From Micropterus salmoides (taxonomy: Eukaryota; Chordata; Actinopteri; Centrarchiformes; Centrarchidae), in NCBI RefSeq assembly GCF_014851395.1, contig NW_024040817.1, forward strand, positions 20,600,485 through 20,664,484: a DNA stretch of 64,000 nt, written 5' to 3'. Below, piece after piece: positions 49,766-62,567 of the stretch. The position numbers and the translations under genes are program-made. The notes below the pieces were generated by a model. That model was not told where the DNA came from. It made no database searches and worked only from the letters and a program-made list of their open reading frames with translations. Position 1 is the first letter of the stretch. Every line of letters begins with the position of its first letter.

Positions 49766-49925
49766 CAGCTATTGATGGACAAATTTCAACCCGATGATGG
49801 CACCTGATGAAAAGTCAGGGGATCCCCAAAGTTACTACAATTCACCCTGAGGGGGACACATAAAAAACATAGTAAATCATATTTCAGTCTGGACCAAATT
49901 GGTGGACCAACCAGCTAACTAGCAT

Positions 49926-51672
49926 GGCTAAAAAATTATTTCTGTAACTAAAGGTCATTGCCGTTACTTAAAAGTGCACAGAACGGTATCGGCTCTTTCA
50001 TGGTGTGAGCCCTGCTTCTGTTCTTTTATATATGACCTTATCTGTCATATTGTGTTATAGCTTCTAGTTCATTTTAATATGGCAGCCCTCACTTTTCTTT
50101 CCCTTCAGATTGTGCTCGGTCTTCTTGTTTTTCTATCAGTTTCTTCTTTCCTGTCTTTTCATCACTAGCCAGCTGGTTTCTCACCCATTTCCCATCCCTC
50201 CTGCCATCCTTCACTTCCCTTTGTGCCTTTTTCTCAGTCCACTGTGTTCTTGCCTCTTCTTCTCTCTCTCTCCCTTCCTTTGGCACTTCTTCCTCCTTCT
50301 TCCATAGACAGAGAGCTCCATAAGAGACAAGAGAAATTGTATCTCCGCTCAGTTCGCCACAGGCACTCCTCAATATTTAATCAAGAGTGCATTTGTTTGA
50401 AGAGAGCTCTGAATATGTGTGTGAGTGAGCGATAAAGAGAGATGTCCGACCATGTATGTGTGGATACTGTATTTGTATGCAGGAGAGAGGCAGACGAAAA
50501 AAAGATAGAAGTGTGTTTATTTCCGTGTGTGGTGACAGTTTTGGGATGAAAGGCTTTCTCGAGTCCTATGGTAATTGGTTTACTATCTCTCGCTTTCTCT
50601 CTCCTCCTGCTTTGGCCCTCCTATTCCTCTCGCTCTTTCTTTCCCCATCTCTTCCTTTACTCCACTCCCCCCCCCCCTATAATCCATTCTTCTCCCTGTG
50701 CATCATCATGTCACCCTGATGTACTGTATAGCACTGTATGTGCACTACTATGTAGGGCTCATTCATTCAAATGCTGTACTATCAGGTTTATTTGATTTTG
50801 CTGTGCATGCATATGTGACTGTGTGTGCATGTGTATCAGCGGCTGGCCTCAGTAGTCCCCAGGGACCGCAGAGCAGCATATTTCATCATCCTCTAAGCCC
50901 AAAGTCCCCTTCTCTTCTTTTGCTTCTTCAGCAATTCAGCAAACACTGAGTGTTTTCCTTATTTCCCCCTTTCACTTTCAGGCGGCTGCTGGTGCTATGA
51001 GTCTAAATACAAATTTTGCTTCTTTTTTTTCTTCAGATTTATTGTTGAGCTAATGAATTACTAGTCATGTGCCGCATGCTAACTCCAAACTGAATCCTTT
51101 GAGACACAATGCTGATTATTTCTCCTCAGTCTTGTCCAATGGCTTTGTTTATTTTAGTGCGTGCAAAATCTTCAGTGGCATCTTTGGCAGTATTACCCTC
51201 AACAGTAATATCTCGTCCTCACAGCTGATTGTAGTTTCCTTTGGCGCTGTCCACCAAATCTCAGAGGGCAGCTATCTGAACGATGATCCCTTGGGTTCCC
51301 AGTAATTGTGCTTAGCTTTCCTTTAGCACTTGTTTTGTTGATTATGGCACACAAGGCCAATTTCTCTCAAACACAAATATAAGAAAGCCTTCCATTCAAA
51401 ACACGCATTCTTTGTTATTTCCACAGAGAAATAGTTTAACAAACTGACGTCAAGGCTGATTTACATTTTTTTGGACTACATGCTTGTGTACAACCTTAAT
51501 ATACAGACGTCAACCTAACTGTATTAAATCGTGAATGAAATCAATACTACAAAATCAATCAGCTTCTTACTATGAGTGATGGGGTCCTAAATGAACAAAC
51601 AATTTTTAAAACAGTTAAAGCAGTTCTGGCTGTTCCACAAGCATTTTTTTGTCTTAGCCTCTGCTGCGCATT
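49926..51672. other. Intergenic, no gene seen
   Basis: Includes a CT-rich stretch (50,140-50,300 and 50,585-50,680). No exon or RNA gene recognised. Confidence 0.4.
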
Positions 51673-51680
51673 CTTAACAT

Positions 51681-52393
51681 TAGGGATGAGTATCGTTAAT
51701 TTTTATTGATATTGATACCCTTATTGAGACTGCTTAACGATCTGATTCTTTATTGATACCACTATCGATACTTTACTATTATTTAGTGATGGTTATTTGG
51801 TAAGACCAGACCCAACGAACATAAGGTAGGCCTGCATGGTATGAGGAAAATATTCAATGTGCAATAATGTTATATATTGACATGACATATCACTTGAGAT
51901 AAATAAACATATATTGAAGTGTACATATTAACAGCCTGGTTGTTGTTATTAATTTAATATTTTAAATACAGCTAAATGTTGTTTCTAGAGCAGCAACATT
52001 AATGTTTACAACAGCAAAGTAAATCAATAACTTTATCAGACATCACAAGTAGTGAGTGACGAACATCAGTCTGTATCAGTCCCTCTTCCTCTCTCACTGG
52101 TTGCAGGTAAAGTTACCAGGTAGGAGGAGGAGCGGCTGGTTTGTCTCAGCCAGCAGCTGAGTTTTTAAGACTACAGACCAGTCTGTGCTCCAGACAGAGA
52201 GCTTTCTATGTAGCTTGTTTTTAACATTTGGTTAATGCCAAGCTAGCGTTTGCTGTTTTTGTATAAAACATACAGGATGAGATACTGAGGACAGAGATGA
52301 TTAAATTAACCATTTCTACATGTTTAACGTTACCTTACAGACAGGTGTATTGATAAACTAATGTCTTTTTACTTGCAGCCTCTCGCTCTGCTG

Positions 52394-52430
<37 letters not shown>

Positions 52431-52605
52431 CCGACAGAGAGCAGGAAGAGACTGCAGCCTTTTGATTTTCTTATCCATTTCGTTGCAAAATAAAACTGAA
52501 TTAACGCTCGAGACATGTACGTTACATCATAGGAACAGTAAATCACGATAGCAGTATCGATAAGCTCGAACCTTATTGATTTTCGGGTCTCGATCCCCAT
52601 CCCTA
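51681..52605. mobile_element. Non-autonomous hAT-type element, TAGGGATG ends
   Basis: 925 bp. The left end is TAGGGATGAGTATCG and the complement of the right end is TAGGGATGGGGATCG. 8-bp target copies CTTAACAT (51673-51680) and CTTAACAG (52606-52613) match at 7 of 8 bases. It contains a GT microsatellite (52,396-52,427) and no transposase. Confidence 0.85.
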
Positions 52606-52613
52606 CTTAACAG

Positions 52614-55600
52614 GAAGGATTTTAAAACAAAGTAGACAAAAACTTACCATGCTTATGTCTGCATGTTCTCGCTGTCGTCGACTACTGTCGTGACTACACT
52701 ACCGTTAGTCTCGGTAAGCATTGTGTCACCCTCATTTAAATCAGTTTTTCATCAGTTGGTGCATCTTTATCTTTATCCTGAATGGACTTTCAGATTTTGT
52801 TAGTGTGTAATGTCAGTATTGCCATAGGAAAGGTGACACTGACAACCCAAGTATGGAGAGCAAGGGAGACTGTGGAAAAAAGAAGTCATAATTGCATGTC
52901 TGTGTTAAGTATTATGAGCACATCACTGTTACTTACCATCTGAGTCTGGATTCCACACCAAACTGTAGTTTAACATGTTAATAGATGAAATGTTACAGCT
53001 AGCTTTGGATCCAAACAAGTCTTTCCTTGTGCGCGTGTGTTATTCAGCTGTCAAGCAGTATGTATGCTGGCCTATTACCTCTGACAGCGATGGTGTTGGT
53101 ATAATCTGAGTCCCTGAAAGGGGCCAATTATCCCAGATTACAAGTCCTATCAGGAAAGCAGACTCGACATCTGAGTTATACAACTGAACCCACTGCACTC
53201 AAGCTGAACTCTATTTAGATTTATGTCTTCTGGGGTATCAGGCTCTGATCCTCTTGGATCTACTGAATTCAAATTAATTCTCTTTCAGATCACATTCACT
53301 TGAAATATTTAATCAAACTGAATGCACTTTCACCAGCTTCCCAAGAGGGCTGAGTTCTTTTTCAAGCCATACAATGAATTTCTCTTAAGAATAAAAGCTT
53401 CTTATTATAATGCCGGGGAAGTGCACCCATCTTAACTGGAATACTAGGATAATCAGTAAAGATGTTTTTACATTCACAGATTTTTTATAAACATTCTACA
53501 TACAATCTCTTACTAAAATTACTTAAGATTACAGAGATTGTCAAAATCTACTGATAATTTCCCCTTGATTTTCTTGACGACAGACTTGATGACACTGCTT
53601 GTTCAACAGGTTCTACTATTGTTCTCATGTTTCCTCCTCTCTTCTCCTGCTCTCCTCTCCTCTCCAACAACAATAAACACACAAATGGTAAATAATCAAG
53701 ATTAGCATTACATTAACTGAATAGATATGTGAAAGACCTCACCAATGTTTGAGGAAATTAGAAAGCAAACCACCACCATCGGTTTGATGACTTTCTCGAC
53801 AGCTTCGGTGATGTTAATAGGTTTTCAATGTAGTGAGTCCCCGGGACCCACAGGTGGTCATTTGAGGGAGTCCCAGGGAAATTAAGTGGGTCCCCAATAA
53901 AACGTGTGTTTTTTGATAAACTGTAGTGTTAAACTCATGTTATGGGATTGGCATCATAAGGATTATTGCAATACTACTAACTTTAATCGTTTTGGTTCTT
54001 TATCAGTAATCTTATTGGTTCTTTTTCATAACTAAAAGTGCTCTTTAAAAACATTATTTAAAAAAAATTATACATTCAGAACAGGTTTGAAATATAATAT
54101 TTTATTATTTTAACGATAACTTAATGTGGTTCTAGAGCAGCAATTTACAGCAGCAGTATACTATAAATACTATACGCTAGTGTGTTGATTAGGTATTGGC
54201 TTTTTTCGTGAAGGTTTTTTGCACTTACAGTAACGAGCGTAGTTGTCATCAACTTGATTAATCTTGGAATTATCTTAATTTCACCTGCTTGACTTCACTC
54301 CACAGCAGCCTCTCTGCTTTGCTGACCACTGACTTTGTTTTATGTGCGTTTGAGCTCAGCCTGACACAGAAAGCGGGATTTCTATGACTTCAACACGATT
54401 GTGTGTACATCGATAGTGATAGTTTTCTGCGTCAGATGCATCAGAGAGCTACATCACTGCAGCTTCCAGCATACCTGTAGCCCCTAGAGATGACAACACT
54501 GACACAGAAACTCTACTTTAGGGACCTGTTCCATAGACAGGATAATTGATGGACGAAGCCACTCCGCGGGTTTAAATACAGAACAGTGAAGCCCATTTTA
54601 GTCCTATTTAGTACTACTACATGGCTACTTCCTATTGGCAACAGGGTCTACTGCGCATGATTGCGCAGTATATGACGCAGAGCAATTTAATGATGTAGAG
54701 CAACGGCAGAAACACTGTAGTTCTGGTAGCTGCATGGCTACACCATACTGCACCAACAAAAAGACTTCTGGCTCAGTGTGTTTGTCTGTCTTGGATTGTG
54801 ACTCTGTTTAATTAGTCCACCTACAAGGCTCACTAGCCAAACTCCAACATAGTGTCACTGATGGCCGAATAGATTTTGTAGATTCCCCGGGAACTTCTCA
54901 CAATGTGGTTACATCTCTCAGGTGAGACATGTGCGATGTTGCAGGTTTGTGACGTTATTTTTGGGTCTGCATGGAGGGTTCCATGTAGGCCCAAAAATGC
55001 CCAAAAGGTCACAACCCTGCCTTTGGTCGGCTTCAGTGTTCGAACTCTTGCTTACCCCCATGATTAGTTCGAGGGACCAATGTCACAACTTCCCATCATG
55101 GGCAGTAGCTGGATTTGTGGTGCATTCAAGCTCAACTATTCTATTCATGAACTCTTTGGAAACTGTTCCAGGAGTAAAAGTCCCCCCCCCCCCATCGGTC
55201 CTCTCTGCTGGACAAACGTAACGGCATAATCAGGGATTCATTCTGAGTCCTTCATTATGTTCATTAATTAAGACTTTAACTGCAAATAAGTTTTAAAATC
55301 CACAAGTGGTGCAGCCTATCAGAGGCATGAGAACAGGCTTCCCCTTAGATATCATCACTTTCCAACTCACTGCTCCCTCTTGCGCACCAGGTGCCAAATA
55401 TCTGTGATGATATTGCCCTGCTGATTTTTCCATCAGGCTCTCGTTAATAGGAGGCACACGCTGGGGCGAGTTTAACTTCAATCTAACCAGCATGTTATGC
55501 AAACACATCTAGGAAGAGGGAAGACTTTAGAAGTACCATCTGATGGTGACTATTAGCATTATGAAAATGTATAGGGTAGGTGAAGCACTTAAGAGACATG

Positions 55601-56099
55601 GTGTCTCACCTTCAACAACCTGCAGCATGGAGGGGGTTGTGACCCTCTCATGTTTCAGCTCACCTGCTTTCCGCCTCAGGTTAAACCGGAATGCCAAGCT
55701 CCAGGCTTCATTCCCGCATGTTCACAGACAAAAGCTCCATACCTGAAAAATTAGCTGCCATGTCTCACGCAGTCCTACTTCCTCCCACAAAGAGATGTAC
55801 ACTGTGTGGCTGCTCTTTGTTTACCTATGGAAATTTGAGCCAGGTAATGTGGTGACGTAGCCCCACAGAGTGCCTTCTGCTTCCTTTCCCCCTCCCCCTG
55901 ACTTTTGGATTACATTTACAACATATGCCTAAAATGATACTGTAATGTCAGCTGCACCGGTGCAACAGTTAAAATATGATGGCTTTAAATTTTCCTCGCT
56001 CCTTTACTTTATCAGACTGCTCAGATGCAATGTTTCTATGCACCTGTGACACCCCCCTCTCCTCCTCCTCCACGCACAAACACAAACCAACCTACTAGT
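52614..56099. other. Intergenic, no gene seen
   Basis: A pyrimidine stretch near 53,620-53,665 and a C-run at 55,182-55,193. Open frames such as 54,922-55,221 have no domain that I recognise. Conserved non-coding enhancers of the next gene could lie here but cannot be identified without comparison. Confidence 0.4.
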
Positions 56100-56342
56100 A
56101 CTGAGGAGTAGGACGCGCGAGCCATTGGGTGGAGCAGCAGCGTCGCGTGCTGCGGAATCCATTCAGTAGGTCGTAGCTGCGCGCGGTTTGGCTGCAGATG
56201 CAGGTCGCTGAGTGTGAGCGCGAGGCAGGGGGGGGAAATGGCGAACGGGAGCGGGCGGCGGTGCGCCTCGTGAGGATACAGTAGACACCCGGAGCGGAGA
56301 CAGGCTGCAGCTCGAGGACTGACAGGAGAAAGGAAAGGAACC
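56100..56342 (+). promoter_or_regulatory. CpG-rich promoter and 5'UTR of the right-hand gene
   Basis: A sharp rise in CpG and GC content (GACGCGCGAGCC, GCTGCGCGCGG, GAGCGGGCGGCGG) directly before the start codon at 56,343. No TATA box is seen. Long open frames on the opposite strand here are a by-product of the GC content. Confidence 0.6.
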
Positions 56343-56486
56343 ATGGAGGACTCTGAGCCCGCAGAGGACGGCTTGCTCGCGGGCTTGCGTTGGAACCGGA
56401 GCGCACGGGACCAGGCTCAGCTCAAACACAAAATCCGGGATCTGCCAGGGCTACTCAAGCACGGGCTGCACCTGCGGAAGAAGAGC
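56343..56486 (+). CDS. First coding exon of a gene running right, probably rapgef5
   Basis: ATG at 56343-56345 in a strong context (AACCATGG), 48 codons, then donor GTGAGT at 56487 in phase 0. The peptide starts MEDSEPAEDGLLAGLRWNRS and ends DLPGLLKHGLHLRKKS; it is acidic then basic and has no domain I can name. Its position beside il6 and its + strand match RAPGEF5 (a Rap guanine-nucleotide exchange factor), whose 5' end faces IL6 in human. I cannot recall a RAPGEF5 N-terminus well enough to confirm by sequence. No second exon was found before the window ends, so only a fragment is present. Confidence 0.6.
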
Positions 56487-56681
56487 GTGAGTACTTCAAA
56501 CCGAGCGCTGGCTGACTGTCCGTCCTTCCGTGTTTAATGTTTTAGCAGCGCCTGACGCTTTTTATCTTTTCAATCCCATGTTTTTTACCCCCCGACACCG
56601 CTATGTGCTGTGAGGCTGTTTCGTAACCCCGTCACGATTCAGGTGTTTTCATTTTGTTACATGCATTACTGTCGCAGAGGC

Positions 56682-56682
56682 T

Positions 56683-56713
<31 letters not shown>

Positions 56714-56722
56714 CGCGTGCGC
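56682..56722. repeat. Alternating GT/GC tract
   Basis: About 12 GT units pass directly into GC units (GCGCGCGCGCGTGCGC), a sequence type that readily adopts left-handed Z-DNA. It lies about 195 bp inside the presumed first intron of the right-hand gene. Confidence 0.85.
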
Positions 56723-58149
56723 TACATCCATAAAAACCAATTGCTGTTGGAGATCATACCTTCACACTCCGTAGTCAAGGCAACACTACCACCCCCAACA
56801 GATTCACTACACACAGCACTTACAATACAAAATACACACTTTTATATATATTTATATACAAAAAGCTCTGTGCACCTACACAACAAATGTTTTTTTCATT
56901 ATTGATTATCCTGTAGGCTAGTTTGTTGAATTAACTCAGTAATTGTTTAAAAGCTTAAGGTGATGTATTCAAATGTATTATAGTTTCTTCCATCCAGCTA
57001 TCCACAACTCAAATAGCCTATTATGTTTAGAATGATATGTAAGACAAAAAACCAGACATATTTGACATTTTTGTTTGATTATTTGACATTTTTGTTTGAT
57101 TAAACGTCTTAAACAGCAAATCGATTATCAAAATTGTTGCAGATTAATATTCAGTCGACTAATTGTTATAGCTCTTTTCTGTAGTAAATAAACACATCTC
57201 TCTTTTATCTGTATTATAACCATCCCAGATGTAGATCTGACATCTAAAATGCACCTCTTGGGTTATCAGTTCTGGTTTCTGATGATTGGTCTACTAAGCG
57301 GTAAATGAGTGTGACTCTGTGTGCCCTGGTGTGGAACGAACACACCTGACAAGCCAAATATCTGCTCAGTGTCAGCTCCACTCGTCTTCATCATCGGCGG
57401 CAGCCAGGAGTGCCAGGACTTCCAGTCCCACTGGTGCCAAAAGATATGTTCTGCGAATATGCACTTTGGATAAAGGAGATGAACAGTTTGTCATATTACG
57501 TCTTGTCATTTTAATTGATGTTTAAAAGACTTATATTTTGAGGCTGCTTAGTGTTCCCGTTACCTGTCTGACTGATCCGATAAAATTCTCTTGTAGTAAC
57601 AAATCAGTGATAGTAAATCCTGTTATTTATCTCAGAAGAGAATATGCAACAGTATAATGGAACCATAAAGAATGCATGGGTGAATGAATGGATTACTTGA
57701 ATAGCAGACTGTGTTTCAGGCATTTAACTGTGGCACGTACCGCATCATCTTTGTGTTAATGTTCTGTGCCTGTGATTGAGCTTGAAGGCAAGGAAAGAAG
57801 GGAATACTGAGTAGATGAAGAGTAAATGTCTTCATCTAACTTTGTGTGTGCGTGCATGTGTGGGTGAGAGTGATGAGGCGTGGTTAAGTAGTGTAAAGGT
57901 ATGGCTGTTCTGTGCAGACTGGTTCTCTCTAGACACTGTCAGTTGGCTGTACTTCACCTGACACACACACACATACACACTCAAACAGACTCACACTTGT
58001 TTGTATATGCACAATCTCCAAAAAGATGTGAGAGAGGAACTGCTGTGGATTGTTTTTGCTCTGCACTACAATAGCACACAAAAAATGGAAATGAAATTGT
58101 AAAAAAGATAATGGTGCCATGGTATCAAATGACAGCATCACCTTGTAAC

Positions 58150-58460
58150 TTTCTTTTGTTGTCTTTCTGTCGACCGTTATGTTTTCGGGTTGTCCGTCCG
58201 TTTTATTCTTGTGAACGCGATATCTCGAGAATGCCTTGAGGGAGTTTCTTTGGCACAAACGTCGCCTTGGACTCGAGTGAACTTATATTTTGGTGGTCAA
58301 AGGTCAAGGTCACTGTGACCTCACAAAACACATATTTGGCCATCACTCTAGAATTCATACGCTAATTATGACAAAATTTCACACAGACGTCTTATTGGAT
58401 AACTCATTACATATATTATGAGTTTGGACAGAAATGTATGTCAAGTGCGACTTGGCTGGT
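58150..58460. repeat. Dispersed repeat carrying nuclear-receptor half sites
   Basis: I recognise the phrase around GGTCAAGGTCACTGTGACC from repeats scattered in fish genomes. 58295-58306 is a direct repeat of GGTCA with one-base spacing, 58304-58312 is TCAAGGTCA, and 58307-58321 is the palindrome AGGTCACTGTGACCT. The edges are approximate. Confidence 0.55.
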
Positions 58461-58793
58461 TGGCGAAGGCAAACAATCACGAGGCAGTAATTGTAGTTTG
58501 TTCTAAAAATTGGGGCCTGAAAAAAAATCAGCAAAACATCTGACATAGGCATTTTCACATTACCTCATGTGCTTCTTTGATGTTTGCTCACAGCTTATGA
58601 AGTGAATTGAAACTGCACAGAGCCATCTGTCGCCTTTGGTTCCAACCTGCAGCAGCCTCACCTTTAACAATCCTATTTTACATTATTTCTCTGTTGTGAC
58701 TTGCTCTGGTATTCAGTTATCAGTCCTTTATTAGCTATAATATAACAGGAGCAGAGAGATTTGCTCAAAGGAACACTTTACTCACTTTGCACC

Positions 58794-59680
58794 TAGGGAT
58801 GAAACGGTATGAAAATTTCATATCACGATTATAGTGACCAAAATTATCACGGTTATCAGTATTATTGGTATTGTAAAAATGTGCCAAAAAATATTAAAAT
58901 GTACTGATACACACACTGAAACCATTTCAACAAGTTTTATACTGAAAACTACAAATACAATTGCCATTTTGTTTGCATAAAAAATAACTGCAAATAACTT
59001 TTGTAAACAAATGAAAATCTAAGTATGCATTATCAAGATTTTATTTTTTATATTATATAGGTAATACCATGATCCTGTGGACAATTACATGAAAACAAAT
59101 AAGTCTTTAGAAGACAGTGATAGTAACTGTAATGAGCCCAAAACCTGAAATAAATACAGAGGAGTCTGCAGCATTTCTAGATATGCTGGTTGGTTGACTA
59201 AACTGCGTAACATGTTATCACGTGCAGTGGACGAATAGACTCTGCCGACACACAACGCACACAGCAATAGAACAATGTGTAGCGTTTTTACAAGAGCATC
59301 AACACTGAGAGCTTCAGTTTACACGCTGTTAGCAAGTCAGAGAGACAAACCAAAGCTAAAAGTTAACTCACCCTGCGTTCACTATGAGGTTATTTTCTTC
59401 TATCAAGTTTCCCTCAGCACTGTCATAAAAACTAAAATACGACCGGACTTTAGACTGGCTGAAAAATCTCCGTCGTGTTGTCATTGACCCAAACAAACCC
59501 ACATTGCATTCTGCGCATGCGCGCCTGCTTCTGGGAGACGCTGGACAGTGTTTGCCGTGAGATTATAATAGCGCGGTTAACCGTACCCGGTTTTCATGGT
59601 AATTTAAATATGTACGGTAATAATAACCATCGGGAATTTTACCATGGCTTACCGCTAAACCGGTAATCGTTTCATCCCTA
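58794..59680. mobile_element. Non-autonomous hAT-type element, TAGGGATGAAACG ends
   Basis: 887 bp. The left end is TAGGGATGAAACGGTAT and the complement of the right end is TAGGGATGAAACGATTACC. 8-bp target copies TTTGCACC (58786-58793) and TTTGCAGC (59681-59688) match at 7 of 8. The internal part (59,190-59,660) is related to 14,410-14,905 in hycc1 intron 8. Confidence 0.85.
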
Positions 59681-61353
59681 TTTGCAGCTATCGCTACATT
59701 TGCCAGGGTGCTCTGTGCAGAAGTCACGCTGTATAAGGTAAACAGGGAAAACTTGGCTAGTTTTCTTTTCTCCTCCTCTAAAGAGTTGACCACAGCTCAG
59801 TCAATTGTCAGACTTGGGAGCCACATGTTAGAAAGCTAAAGTCACTCAACAATACATATGTGCAATGGACTTGACATTTTATGCTGTCAGAGAAAACATA
59901 CGTGCATGAACCCACTGGTGAGGAAATGTGTCAGAGGAAGCCACAGGCTCAGGCTGCCGTTACTTTAGCTGGCCAGCAGCACCGCTATCTGGACTTGAAA
60001 GACAGATGCTGACAGGTCAAACTGATGGGTACTATTATCAATACTCTCAATCACCAAGTCGGTGCAAACAGTTTTACTGTGGACTGTTAGTTTTGGTTGG
60101 ATTTCATTGCTGACACCAAAATAGAGGAAGAACCAGTGCGTGTGGCATTGTGGGACATGAAACTTTCTTCAAAGAACGCTGGTAAAAGTCATCAGAAAAC
60201 AGCTGAGTTATAAGGCCTTGTCGACCCTAGCTCTGTGTGTGTCAACGTTTGATAATGTCGTAATATAGAATTTGTTGTAATGGTAATTTGCAGATAAATA
60301 GGTGTGGAGACGTTATTTGCAATTTGCACAGGCACACTAGTACAAGTACACTGGGATTACTGAAGGGTTTCCTTAGGCAATCAAAAAAAAAAAAGCAAGA
60401 ACATGAAAACCACAAGGAATCTCCAAAACAAAAGTTAGACATACACATTATAATATGTGCATGTTCTGCATGTGAGTATGTGTTGTCGCAGTTGCCATTC
60501 AGTGTGTCTGCATTGTTAGTGCAAGCAAAGAAAACGATGCACGTTGAAGGGAGAGGAGGTGGAAATATACAGTAGCATTGTTTTAAGAAAGAATCGGAAA
60601 CTACTGGATTATGGTGCAATCCCACTTTTGTTTGGGGTTGCAGATCATTAGTCTTTCTGTCTTCTTCTAATGGATATATGTCCATACTTGAAATTATATT
60701 GCTTCCCCCATACCGTACCAAATTTTATACCAGATTTTTTCATTTTTAAATGAGACATTTTTTTTAGGAAAAATAGACTAACTGTGGAGTCAAACCTTCT
60801 TGTGGATTAAAACTTGAACACAAACATAGACTTACAATTCTTTCCCTTCCAAACACTGTGTATAAATGTACAGTTTGCTGCTCAAGACAAATCGTTATGG
60901 CTGTAAAATGAGATTATCACAGTCCTATTGGAAGCTTTCAGAATTCATGATCACTCTCTTGGAGGAAAGTTGATGACATTCATCAGAAGATGATCTCATT
61001 TCTGCATTTGAAAACAGTGGCTTGTGATGTGTTTTTATGTCTGCCAGCAAAATATATATATATATAATCATAACTGCATCATACATTGAGATTAGAAAGA
61101 TGAAAGGGCAAGTGAGGGGTGGAGAGAGAGAGAGAGAGAACATTTTCACACAGGTGGTGAACGCTTGTCTCAAAAGAACCTTAAGCGGAAGAATTCAAAT
61201 ATTGGGATACATCTATTTTCAAAGACAACCTTTCTAAAATCATGACCGTCTCAATTAATGAAATGAAAGTTTGAAATATAAAATGTGAGAATAAAGTGAA
61301 AAATACTGATCAAAATGTAAATTTGCTTGCACCAAATCGCAAGATATTCAGTT

Positions 61354-62199
61354 TAGGGCTGTACATATCGATTACTTTTCAAGTCGATTAATCTAAGACT
61401 AATTTTGTATATTCTAAAGAAAAAAAAGTTGCCTATTAACATACCAATTTATCCAAAATAAATATCAAAAACATGTCTAAACAATAAATCAATATTTTAT
61501 TCAATCATCCAGATGAATCACATTAGAATAATGACAACCGATCTTAAAATGAATCAAATTTCCACGTCACTGATGTGTTGTGATAATAATGTTTCTGACA
61601 TGGATTTATTTCAGTATTGAGTAATATGCAGTATGATAATCAAAAGTATTTCTGTATCAGTGTGGGGCAAAGAAAACAACTGAAACCATTACATACCACA
61701 GACAGTCACTGATTGTATGTAATCTTAGATTCAGCTGTTAATATGAAACGGCCGAATGTTAGATGACACATGGTGTAACGTTACGTTACCATGACAACAG
61801 CAGGGCAGAAATTACTTTTAACATGAAGGCGATGAAGAAATACATTTTAACAGACTACATGTCATCCTGCTGATAATGCGCAGTGCTTGTGTGGAGACAG
61901 AAAGTAAACAGGATTTGCGGTGCTGCCGTCAGCGCTCCGGGATACTTCGATACGATTCACGTGTTCATGCTGCTTCAGGTATTGGTGGGCAGCATTTGTG
62001 CTGCAGTGAAGCTCACGGGGCGAGCACCACGTTGTTGAGTGTCTGTCTAAAATAGTCCCAAACTTTAGACGGTCAAAGGCGTGGTCTTTCGTTGTGGGAG
62101 CTTGTCCGGGAATCCGACTAACACCGGGTGCAGCGACGCTTCAACTCACGTAATGCGAGTCGACGTATTTATGTAATCGATTACATCGCCCCAGCCCTA
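61354..62199. mobile_element. Non-autonomous hAT-type element, perfect 8-bp target copies
   Basis: 846 bp with ends TAGGGCTG and CAGCCCTA. ATTCAGTT is repeated exactly at 61346-61353 and 62200-62207. The next inner words (ATCGATTAC and its complement GTAATCGAT) are also inverted. There is no transposase frame. Confidence 0.9.
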
Positions 62200-62532
62200 A
62201 TTCAGTTCACTATGATTGAAGACTGAAAAAAACAGCAAACATTCATATCTGAGAGGCTAGAACTAGTGAATTTTCATACTTTTTTCTTAACAAATGACTT
62301 ATTAGATTGATCGAAACTGTGGCTGATGTATTTTCTGTTTGATAGATAACTCCTGAAATTATCTATCGACAAATACGTTGTTATGTGTGTTGGCAGATAG
62401 GCGTGGGCTGGCACAGATATAGTGTGTGTGTGTGTGTGCGTCCATTGAGCTGTAGCTGCTTTGATGTCTCCATTTTGAATTCCTTGTATGACGAATCTGT
62501 CGAGGAGTCGACAGGAGCTTAGTGTGAATGTG

Positions 62533-62567
<35 letters not shown>

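Larger units (their letters stand above)
46520..49925 (+). repeat. Host interspersed repeat split by a Tc1-like insertion
   Basis: The left part 46,520-46,733 (GCTTTGAGCTAGATGCTA ... GGGAATGTCATT) and the right part 49,766-49,925 (ACAAATTTCAACCCGATGATG ... GGTGGACCAACCAGC) are the two halves of the repeat family also seen at 33,420 and 37,240. Confidence 0.6.

Noticed and set aside
56036..56429. Three overlapping minus-strand frames of about 90-100 codons near 56.2 kb
   Set aside because: They arise from CpG-rich promoter sequence with few stops; no domain, and the plus strand has the start codon and donor.
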